Shown here: one piece after another, positions 1 to 6,629 of the stretch | How the letters are laid out: each line of letters starts with the position of its first letter | Position numbering within the stretch: the stretch's first letter is position 1 | Source: Bacteroidota bacterium | GTDB taxonomy: Bacteria; Bacteroidota; Bacteroidia; Chitinophagales; UBA2359 | Length of the DNA: 16,018 nucleotides | NCBI GenBank assembly: GCA_020627525.1 | Contig: JAHDGP010000016.1 | Location: 10,668-26,685 of the forward strand | Direction: 5' to 3' | The notes under the pieces: model-generated | What the model was told of the DNA's origin: nothing | Databases searched by the model: none | Seen by the model: only the letters and a program-made list of their open reading frames with translations | Program-made: the position numbers and the translations under genes

Positions 1-90
1 TACTAGGAGCCTTCTTCCTATAGGAAGGTTGCGAGATTGATGAGAGATTGATGAGGCGGCAATTTTGCGGCACAAAAATGAAACTAAATA
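1..90. repeat. Left copy of a 168-bp-period repeat
   Basis: These 90 bases recur at 169-258 with a single difference (G at 56, A at 224), giving a period of 168 bp. Each copy contains a perfect 14-bp palindrome, CTTCCTATAGGAAG, then an 11-bp tandem duplication of GAGATTGATGA (33-54 in this copy), then a GCGGCAATTTTGCGG segment. The copy begins at the window edge, so the array may continue to the left. The 78 bp between the copies (91-168) is the rest of the unit. I do not recognise the family from the sequence alone. Confidence 0.9.
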
Positions 91-168
91 AATAATGCAT
101 TAATGCGACCAGCAAATTTGGTTTTGAAGTTTTTTGTTGAATTGCTTGGATAATTAAAGATATTTTCG

Positions 169-258
169 TACTAGGAGCCTTCTTCCTATAGGAAGGTTGC
201 GAGATTGATGAGAGATTGATGAGACGGCAATTTTGCGGCACAAAAATGAAACTAAATA
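169..258. repeat. Right copy of the 168-bp-period repeat, ending before the first gene
   Basis: This copy matches 1-90 at 89 of 90 positions and stops abruptly at 258, just 22 bp before the probable start of the neighbouring gene at 281. It contains the same palindrome and the same 11-bp tandem duplication (201-222). The unit length of 168 is divisible by three. One minus-strand frame stays open through both copies from 262 to the left edge without a stop. The repeat could therefore be either non-coding or the tail of a repetitive reading frame; I cannot tell which. Confidence 0.9.
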
Positions 259-280
259 TACACTAACTAATACTAAATTT

Positions 281-1135
281 ATGAGAAAATTCACTGCGGT
301 CAGATTAATGGGAGAAGAAGAAAGACGAATTGAAAATGTATCCATTATTGACGACAATAACAACGTTATCAATCAGCAATTATACCAGGGAGGCAATGTT
401 GCTTCAGATAGTCATTACACTTACGATGAAAATAATTTGTTGATTGAATCGACGGAGCGTACGACGGAGGGAGGGGTGACAAAAATTAAATACACTTACG
501 ATGATGAAGGGGAGTTAATTGCTTTCCAAAGATTTTTTGGTGATGATTTGTTCAAAGAAGAAAAAATTGTAACAGAGGGAAATATTAAAACCAAGTCTGT
601 TTTTCAAGAGGGAGAACTGCAAGAGAAAGTTGTAGAAACGGAGAATGAAGACGGCACTGAAACGACCGAGATGTACGATGCGGAGGGAAAGCTCACTCAG
701 AAGATCGTTATTGCAGACTTACCTGGCGGATTGGTGGAAACAAAATATTTCGACGAAGAAAATAAGCTCATTAATTTAGTATTGGAAAAGTACGATGAAA
801 ATGATGAGATGATCGAAAGGAAAGAATTTGACGAAAATCAAAAATTGTCAAAAGTTGAGGAATTCAAAATTGAAAACGGGCTTATTGTAAAACACATTGT
901 CAAAACTATCTTGAACCGTGAAATTGTAGAGTTTCATACAAAATATGAATACGATGCAAACGAAAACGAAGTAAAAAAAGAGGTTTGCAATCCCAACGGC
1001 GATGTTATAAATGTTCACGAAAGAACATTTAATGAACAAAATGAAATGATTGAAGAAGTTTTTGAGAATCTTTCAGGCAATATCAATTATGGTACTTCCT
1101 ATCATAAGGTGATAGAGATTGAAGAGATTTCTTAG
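281..1135 (+). CDS. YD-like tandem-repeat protein, function unknown
   Basis: I chose the ATG at 281 (284 aa). The same frame is open back to a TTG at 233, but that lies inside the repeat copy, and the protein-like pattern begins at MRKFTAVRLM. No signal peptide or membrane segment is visible, so the product is probably cytoplasmic. From about residue 45 the protein consists of degenerate 20-25-residue units with the core Y-x-Y-D-(E/A)-x-(N/G)-x-L: YTYDENNLLIE (46-56), YTYDDEGELI (71-80), MYDAEGKL (131-138), KYFDEENKLI (155-164), KYDENDEMIE (170-179), KEFDENQKLS (181-190) and YEYDANENEV (222-231). This resembles the YD/RHS beta-hairpin repeat and the repeats in YwqK/MORN-type proteins, but there is no RHS core or toxin tip. 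Composition is very rich in Glu, Asp and Lys. The gene is convergent with the secreted protein downstream. I am confident it is a gene; the function is unknown. Confidence 0.82.
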   Translation: MRKFTAVRLMGEEERRIENVSIIDDNNNVINQQLYQGGNVASDSHYTYDENNLLIESTERTTEGGVTKIKYTYDDEGELIAFQRFFGDDLFKEEKIVTEGNIKTKSVFQEGELQEKVVETENEDGTETTEMYDAEGKLTQKIVIADLPGGLVETKYFDEENKLINLVLEKYDENDEMIERKEFDENQKLSKVEEFKIENGLIVKHIVKTILNREIVEFHTKYEYDANENEVKKEVCNPNGDVINVHERTFNEQNEMIEEVFENLSGNINYGTSYHKVIEIEEIS

Positions 1136-1243
1136 TCGCTTTTGACTGCGCACAAGATCATAAATTTATTACTACCAGTTGGTGCAGGAACAGTATCAAA
1201 TTGAAAAGCAGTTATTGAACAGCTTATTTTCATAAATGCTTTT

Positions 1244-3880
1244 TCATTTTTTTAATATCTGCTGAACAATTGCTTGTTTTTTATTTGACAACATTAACAA
1301 ATAATTACCTGCATTTAATCCTGATAAATTTAATTTAAGAAATTCATTTCCATTGTCAATAGGAAGCGTTTTTACATTTTTACCGTCTAAACTAAATATT
1401 TCTATTTGAGTAAATATTTCACTCAATGAAGTCAAATCCAAGTATAAAAATTCTTTTACTGGATTGGGATAAATAGATAAATCGACATCCAAAACTTCTA
1501 ATCCAGTCCCAATTTTTGTCCTTACTTCAAGAATGTTACTTAATTCAGAATCACCATCAGCATTTCTAGCTTTTATAGCATAAAAGTAAGTAGTATTATT
1601 CAAAACATCATCATCTATATAATTGCTGGTTCCAGGTGGGATTGTAGCAAAGTCTACAAGCTCCAATTCTGACGAGCCCCTTTGTAAAACAAACAAATCT
1701 TCATTCGTAGAGTTATCGCTCCATTTTAAAAGGACTTCACTATCAGATACCTCAATAGTATCTAGCTCGGTTGGAGCTGCTGGTGTCAAAACATTTATCA
1801 AAGCAGAATCGACATTACTGTATTCAGAGTAAGCATTCTCTCTAACAGCTCTTAGTCTGTAATAATAAATGTCATTTGGTAAGCCAATATCTTCATAAGA
1901 AACTGAGTTGGGCTCTATTTCATCATTTAAAATATTCCAGTTATTTTCATTACCAATAGATCTTTCCAATACGAAAGCTGTTTCATTATCAGAATTATCA
2001 TTCCATTCAACCAAAATACTTGAACTAGAATTTGTGGTAGCTACCAAGTTACTTGGGTCTAATGGAAAATCCAATGGGAATTCAAAGGCACCAAGGTCTG
2101 GTTCATCATCTCTTTCGACACCATCAAAATCAAAGCTCGGTATGTTAGAAAAATTATTTGTGCCAATATTTACTGCCGGGCTAGAAGGCAATAAATGAAA
2201 ATCATCGTTTTCAAAATTAACAAAATCGGGGTCAGATATTATAACATCCATTCCCTGAATACCCCCTTCGACTAAGCAGGTATTAATAATTGGAAAAGTG
2301 TTTTCATTAAAATCCAAATCAAAAATATCACTTTCACCTGCGCTTGAATTACCATAAACTATTGTGTTTACAATTATCGTTCCTGAATTTGAATAAGTAA
2401 CAGTAGCCGCTCCATTTGACAAGGCTATATTTTTAACAAATGTACTATTGACAATCAATAAAGAATTCCCCCCTTCGCAAATTATACCCGCACCAAATTC
2501 AGCTTTATTTTTATTAAAAACACAATTGACAACCAAGGTTTCAAATCCATTAGAATTTATCGCTCCTCCATTCAAAAAGGCTTCATTTTCCTTAAATTCA
2601 GAAGCATTGATGCTGGAAAGTGCACTATTCATATAAAATCCAGCGCCCTTATGAGCAGTATTATTAATAATTTCATTTTTATTACTTGTAAAAATTACCG
2701 ATTCATCTACATATATGGCACCGCCATTTGCATCTGCATTGTTTCCATTGAAAGTTGCTCCCATTATATTTAACGAGTCTCCAGCAGTATAAATAGCACC
2801 TCCATCCAAAGCAGTATTATTCAAGTAAGCATCATTTGTTACCTTTAAACTTCCGCTCTCAATACAAATAGCTCCACCCTGTCCTACTATAAAAGTTGAA
2901 TTGTTTTCATAAATAGAATTTTCAGATTTACAAGCACCATTAGCCCCTGTTAGAAGAATCGCACCACCGTTTAATTTCGATTGGTTATCACTAAATGTAC
3001 ATTCATTTATTGTCAAAACTGGTTCTCCAATAAATCCATTTAAATAAACAGCACCTCCACCAATTGTATCACAAACATTTGATTTAAATTCACTGTTATT
3101 TATCGTTAAAGATGATGCTAAACTTGCAATAGCACCTCCACCATTAAATGCAGAATTAGATTCAAATTCACAGTCATTAATTTCGACTTCAAGGTTAAAT
3201 GCGCCTATGTAAACTCCTGCGCCTCTGTATATTACTTCATTGTTAAAAAATCTACAATTGGACAAAACAGCATTTTGTGAATTTTCAGAAGCATAACAAA
3301 GCCCACCACCATTGTAACCACCATTTTTAGTTATCAGGCAGTTCTTAATTGTCGGTGCACCAATTAGCAAAATCCCACCACCTTGCCTGTCGTTTCCTGC
3401 TCCAAATTCACCATCGGTAAATCCGCCAGAAATAACCATTCCATCTAAAAGTGTTTCCTTAGAAATGTCTTCAGAAGCAACTACCACATGCAAAGCATTA
3501 TCTCCCTTGTTGCTAAGAAATTCTCCTTCGATATCATTGTTCGCTACATCACCATGTAATATAGAATTATTTAACAAAAAATCTCTTTCCTCTATACTTG
3601 ATTCTGTACCACTAAAACCACCATAAATTTTCACGCCCTCTTTTAATAAAAAGCTCTCAGATCTATCTTTTAATCTATACGTACCAGCAGCCACCCAAAT
3701 TTCGTCTCCCGAATTTGAAATGACAATGGCATCATTTAAGTTGTCAAGTGCATCATTCCAACTTTCTCCACTATTGCCACCACTTCCAGATTCAGATACA
3801 TAGACGGTTTTGGCATTTAGAAAACCAAATGAGTAAAAAAGAAATACAAATATTATAACGCTTGGTTGCAGTTTCATCAT
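1244..3880 (-). CDS. Secreted Pmp-like beta-helix protein with two FN3 domains and a T9SS sorting tail
   Basis: An 878-aa exported, probably cell-surface protein. Residues 1-23 form a signal peptide ending in FLNA. Residues 25-70 (TVYVSESGSGG...WNDALDNLNDAI...AAGTY) and 583-600 (DFDGVERDDEPDLGAFE) match the two ends of the choice-of-anchor right-handed beta-helix family. Between them, about residues 165-510, are repeats pairing FxxN (F239, F265, F296, F377, F429, F455, F481) with GGA[IV] (near 248, 275, 305, 335, 360, 387, 438), as in chlamydial polymorphic membrane proteins. Two fibronectin III domains follow (about 606-695 and 700-789). Residues 793-878 are a type-A T9SS sorting domain with IYPNP at 803-807 and a basic KK end. 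Two consecutive ATGs (3880 and 3877) could serve as start. A TAAATTTG box lies about 50 bp upstream. The likely role is adhesion or glycan binding; the ligand is unknown. Confidence 0.93.
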   Translation of the reverse strand: MMKLQPSVIIFVFLFYSFGFLNAKTVYVSESGSGGNSGESWNDALDNLNDAIVISNSGDEIWVAAGTYRLKDRSESFLLKEGVKIYGGFSGTESSIEERDFLLNNSILHGDVANNDIEGEFLSNKGDNALHVVVASEDISKETLLDGMVISGGFTDGEFGAGNDRQGGGILLIGAPTIKNCLITKNGGYNGGGLCYASENSQNAVLSNCRFFNNEVIYRGAGVYIGAFNLEVEINDCEFESNSAFNGGGAIASLASSLTINNSEFKSNVCDTIGGGAVYLNGFIGEPVLTINECTFSDNQSKLNGGAILLTGANGACKSENSIYENNSTFIVGQGGAICIESGSLKVTNDAYLNNTALDGGAIYTAGDSLNIMGATFNGNNADANGGAIYVDESVIFTSNKNEIINNTAHKGAGFYMNSALSSINASEFKENEAFLNGGAINSNGFETLVVNCVFNKNKAEFGAGIICEGGNSLLIVNSTFVKNIALSNGAATVTYSNSGTIIVNTIVYGNSSAGESDIFDLDFNENTFPIINTCLVEGGIQGMDVIISDPDFVNFENDDFHLLPSSPAVNIGTNNFSNIPSFDFDGVERDDEPDLGAFEFPLDFPLDPSNLVATTNSSSSILVEWNDNSDNETAFVLERSIGNENNWNILNDEIEPNSVSYEDIGLPNDIYYYRLRAVRENAYSEYSNVDSALINVLTPAAPTELDTIEVSDSEVLLKWSDNSTNEDLFVLQRGSSELELVDFATIPPGTSNYIDDDVLNNTTYFYAIKARNADGDSELSNILEVRTKIGTGLEVLDVDLSIYPNPVKEFLYLDLTSLSEIFTQIEIFSLDGKNVKTLPIDNGNEFLKLNLSGLNAGNYLLMLSNKKQAIVQQILKK

Positions 3881-3929
3881 TATAAGTTGTTGGTTAAATT
3901 TGTAACGAAAAAATTATTCGTTTTGTGTG

Positions 3930-3937
3930 CAAATTTA
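3930..3937 (-). promoter_or_regulatory. -7 box (TAAATTTG) for the T9SS beta-helix gene
   Basis: On the minus strand the sequence is TAAATTTG, an exact match to the Bacteroidota -7 consensus TAnnTTTG. It is 49 nt from the start codon at 3880. No TTG lies 17-23 nt further upstream, so only half of the bipartite promoter is visible. Confidence 0.45.
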
Positions 3938-3997
3938 GCTTTTTATATGATGGAATAAGCACCCTTTTATAAAAGAATTGCTATAATTCTTACTTGT

Positions 3998-4028
3998 GCA
4001 AATCGAAAAATTACGATTTGCTATTTTT
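3998..4028 (+). terminator. Hairpin with T tail, possible terminator on the plus strand
   Basis: GCAAATCG (3998-4005) pairs perfectly with CGATTTGC (4014-4021) across an 8-nt loop, and TATTTTTT follows. This is the form of an intrinsic terminator read rightwards. No plus-strand gene ends nearby, so it would terminate either a short RNA starting inside this gap or antisense transcription. It could instead be a protein-binding dyad. Confidence 0.45.
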
Positions 4029-4038
4029 TGGCAAGATT

Positions 4039-4074
4039 ATTGGAAGTCATCACTTCAGTCCAATTTTTTTTTTT
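4039..4074 (+). terminator. Second hairpin followed by a T11 tract
   Basis: ATTG (4039-4042) pairs with CAAT (4061-4064), and inside it GAAGT (4043-4047) pairs with ACTTC (4052-4056) around a CATC loop, with a small bulge at 4057-4060. An uninterrupted T11 run follows. Together with the preceding hairpin this looks like a tandem rightward terminator. Confidence 0.35.
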
Positions 4075-4120
4075 GTTTTTTTTGGAAAATCCAAATTTTT
4101 ATTGTACCACTCGCCTTTCG

Positions 4121-4160
4121 ATTAAAAGTAGAATTCAGCGCGCTTTTGAATACTTTTAAT
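4121..4160. repeat. 40-bp imperfect palindrome upstream of the helicase gene
   Basis: ATTAAAAGTA (4121-4130) is the exact reverse complement of TACTTTTAAT (4151-4160). The centre, AGCGCGCT (4137-4144), is itself a perfect palindrome. Together 14 of 20 positions of each half are symmetric, with a non-matching stretch of 6 between. The centre lies about 80 bp before the helicase start codon, so it could be an operator for a dimeric or tetrameric regulator or a large cruciform. Confidence 0.6.
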
Positions 4161-4203
4161 TTTTAAGAACTCGGACAAATGAGGTTTGTAGCTTTTGAAT
4201 TTG

Positions 4204-4211
4204 TACTTTTG
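4204..4211 (+). promoter_or_regulatory. -7 box (TACTTTTG) next to the helicase start
   Basis: An exact TAnnTTTG match whose last base is only 8 nt before the ATG at 4220. A TTTG at 4185-4188 lies 15 nt upstream, slightly closer than the 17-23 nt expected for the -33 element. If used, transcription would start within a few bases of the ATG, giving a leader of near-zero length. Confidence 0.5.
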
Positions 4212-4219
4212 CAGTACTT

Positions 4220-6136
4220 ATGAAATCAGCAATTGAGCAGTTGGAGCGTGTATTGGAGTCTTTGTATTTGGAAAAGGATGAGGACATTAGCCAATACAAT
4301 AAATCAATATTAGAAATAAGCTTATCAGAGCGAACAAAAAATGGAACTTCATGGTATCCTTTACAATTAAAAGAAACTGGATATGGGCTTGGTGACCAGC
4401 CATTTGTAGTATTTGAGAGAAACAAAAATCAAGCAGGCAGCCATCAATTTTCTTCTGGAAAAATGATTAATTTATTCAGCAATCAGCCAGGCATTGAACA
4501 TCCACATTGCAAAGGAATTGTGAACTTTGTCAACAGATCTGAAATCAAAATTTTTCTTTATGACAATGATCATCCTGATTGGTTAAATCAGGGCAAAGTC
4601 GGCATTGACCTCCTTTTTGATGATAGAAGTTATCGAGAAATGGATAAGGCTATGAAAAATGCAATCGAAGCAGATAGAAATAGACTTGCTGATTTTCGAG
4701 ATATATTTAAAGGTACAAAAAAGCCGAGTTTTGATGATTCTACGAAAGCTTATTTTTCGGCAATGCTCAATGATTCTCAAAACCAAGCCATCACACAAAT
4801 TGTGGCAGCCGAAGATGTATGTATAATTCACGGTCCACCGGGAACGGGAAAAACGACCACGATAGTTGAAGGAATGCGCATTTTATCATTGGAAGGAAAA
4901 AAAATACTGGCAACAGCAGCTAGCAATACTGCCGTTGATTGGCTGGCAACCAAGTTATCGCAGGTTGGAATGAATGTCGTTCGTGTCGGTAATATTTCCA
5001 GAGTAGATGAAGATATTATCAATTTGACACTTGAGGCGAGGTTGTATAATTCTGCTGAAGCCAAAGAAATCAAAAAGATGAAAAGGCAAGCAGAAGAAAT
5101 GCGATCCGCTGCTAGAAAGTACAAGCGAAATTTTGGATTTGAAGAAAGGCAACAACGTAAACAACTCTTCAAAGAAGCCAAAGATATTTCCAATCAAGTT
5201 CAAATCATTGAAAGTTATTTGGTAGATAAAATTTTGTCTGAAGCAGATGTAGTTTGTGCCACATTGGTAGGTTCAATGGGAAGGTACATTGTGGACAAAC
5301 AGTTTGATGTTGTTGTCATTGACGAAGCTGCGCAGGCATTAGAACCAGCCACTTGGATCGCTATTTCTAAAGCGAAAGAAAAAGTAATATTGGCAGGCGA
5401 CCCTTTTCAACTGCCTCCCACTGTTAAGTCGCACAAAGCAGCCAAAGCAGGTTTGGAAAAAACATTAATTGAACAATCAATTACAGTTTTGGAGCAAGTA
5501 AATTTATTAAATGTTCAATATCGAATGAATGAGCTGATAATGGGTTTTTCCAATCAACAATTTTATGAGGGCAGACTAATAGCAGATACCTCTGTTCGTT
5601 ATCAAGGGTTGAACGTTTATGGTGAAAAAAGTGCTGCTTTAGAATTTATAGACACTGCTGGCTGTGGATTTGATGAAATTCAAAATCCAAAAACAAAAAG
5701 TTTGTATAATCCCGATGAATACAAAATATTGTGGAGGCATTTAGATCAGTTGATTGACGGAGCTGACAAAACACATTTGCCAACAGTAGGAATCATTTCA
5801 CCATATAAGCAACAAGTCATATATATTAAAAATGAAATTGAATCTTATTTTTCCGAACAATTGAATAACATCTCCGTATCCATAAATACAATAGATAGCT
5901 TTCAAGGACAGGAGAAAGATGTAATTTATATCTCATTGGTTAGAAACAATGAAAAAGGTATAATTGGTTTTTTAAGTGATTATAGAAGAATGAATGTAGC
6001 AATGACACGAGCGAGAAAAAAACTAATTATAATCGGTGATAGTGCTACTTTAGGTAACCATAAATTTTACCAGGACTTCATTGAATATTGTGAAAAAAAT
6101 GAAGCATATAAATCAGCATGGGAATTTTTATACTAA
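4220..6136 (+). CDS. UPF1/DNA2-like superfamily 1B DNA/RNA helicase
   Basis: A 638-aa ATP-dependent helicase of the SMUBP-2/IGHMBP2-like branch, expected to move 5' to 3' on single-stranded nucleic acid in the cytoplasm. All core motifs are visible: Walker A GPPGTGKT (205-212), motif Ia around TAASNTAVDWL, a long charged probable coiled-coil insertion (about 285-330), Walker B with D368-E369-A370-A, motif III GDPFQLPPT (393-401), motif IV QYRM (433-436), motif V TIDSFQGQE (557-565) and motif VI with TRAR (596-599). The first 190 residues would form the beta-barrel 1B-type region. The length is typical of bacterial members, and motif integrity argues for an active enzyme. It stands alone, divergent from the secreted protein, with a TAnnTTTG box almost touching the ATG. 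Its role in repair, recombination or RNA metabolism cannot be decided from the sequence. Confidence 0.95.
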   Translation: MKSAIEQLERVLESLYLEKDEDISQYNKSILEISLSERTKNGTSWYPLQLKETGYGLGDQPFVVFERNKNQAGSHQFSSGKMINLFSNQPGIEHPHCKGIVNFVNRSEIKIFLYDNDHPDWLNQGKVGIDLLFDDRSYREMDKAMKNAIEADRNRLADFRDIFKGTKKPSFDDSTKAYFSAMLNDSQNQAITQIVAAEDVCIIHGPPGTGKTTTIVEGMRILSLEGKKILATAASNTAVDWLATKLSQVGMNVVRVGNISRVDEDIINLTLEARLYNSAEAKEIKKMKRQAEEMRSAARKYKRNFGFEERQQRKQLFKEAKDISNQVQIIESYLVDKILSEADVVCATLVGSMGRYIVDKQFDVVVIDEAAQALEPATWIAISKAKEKVILAGDPFQLPPTVKSHKAAKAGLEKTLIEQSITVLEQVNLLNVQYRMNELIMGFSNQQFYEGRLIADTSVRYQGLNVYGEKSAALEFIDTAGCGFDEIQNPKTKSLYNPDEYKILWRHLDQLIDGADKTHLPTVGIISPYKQQVIYIKNEIESYFSEQLNNISVSINTIDSFQGQEKDVIYISLVRNNEKGIIGFLSDYRRMNVAMTRARKKLIIIGDSATLGNHKFYQDFIEYCEKNEAYKSAWEFLY

Positions 6137-6629
6137 TTTTAACTACCTTCGCACAAACATATTTCAGCTAAACTAAAAATCGGGAGCCATTTGTTTATAT
6201 TGTAGGGAACAGCAGGACCATACAAAGAAATAATGACTCCCTTTTTAATGGTACTTTTACGTACCTAATTTATACTGGTATTCAAAATTCAATCTTACTA
6301 TTTATTATGCGAATAAACTGGAAAATCAAGTCATTTTTTCATCATAAAAATATTAGATCCTGCCAAACACTCTTTGATACAAAACTAAAATAGTACAACA
6401 ATAACTTCTAATCAATTTTCATCAATTAGCAAGATCAATAGTTTTGATGTCAAAATTCAATAAATATTTAAAATATTTGTGTTTCGAGTATCAAGATAGC
6501 AATAATTATCAACTATCGTTAGATAACTTTAATTTATATTTCTAAAAAATTATTTTTTTTATCATATTTATCTGATTTACAATCAATAACAAAATTTGTT
6601 AAAATATTAATAGTCTAATTTGAACAAAC
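6137..6629. other. 493-bp non-coding AT-rich gap between convergent genes
   Basis: No convincing gene was found here; the longest ATG frame I traced is 28 codons (6307-6393, +), with nothing protein-like about it. The left part holds a structured segment at 6182-6265. A near-perfect palindrome, TAACAAA-A-TTTGTTA, lies near the right end, in an extremely AT-rich context. The remainder shows no repeat or motif that I recognise. Confidence 0.6.
6182..6246 (+). terminator. Long hairpin with T5 tail, probable helicase terminator or structured RNA
   Basis: GGGAGCCATT (6182-6191) pairs with AATGACTCCC (6232-6241) at 9 of 10 positions, and TTTTT follows directly. Inside the loop TTGTA (6200-6204) can pair with TACAA (6221-6225). 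The hairpin lies 46 nt after the helicase stop codon, a sensible place for a terminator, but the 40-nt structured loop is larger than usual. A second small hairpin, GGTAC/GTACC (6250-6265), follows. Confidence 0.45.

Larger units (their letters stand above)
3881..4219. other. 339-bp divergent intergenic region with promoters and several inverted repeats
   Basis: This gap separates the minus-strand T9SS protein from the plus-strand helicase. It holds a TAnnTTTG box for each flanking gene, a third box facing right (3895-3902), hairpins at 3998-4021, 4039-4064 and 4081-4095, long T tracts (T11 at 4064-4074, T8 at 4076-4083), and a 40-bp imperfect dyad at 4121-4160. I see no convincing reading frame. 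The density of hairpins followed by T runs is unusual for a divergent promoter region and is discussed under findings. Confidence 0.7.

Noticed and set aside
233..280. TTG at 233 as the start of the YD-like gene
   Set aside because: The extra 16 codons lie mostly within the repeat copy and look non-coding; ATG at 281 is a better start.
154..372. 72-codon minus-strand ORF overlapping the repeat and the first gene
   Set aside because: It runs antisense across the right repeat copy and the start of the YD-like gene; its hydrophobic opening is the antisense of the acidic protein. A different minus frame is the one open through the repeat.
6307..6393. 28-codon ORF in the gap after the helicase
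   Set aside because: Short, without a recognisable promoter, and of a length expected by chance; it has no protein-like pattern.
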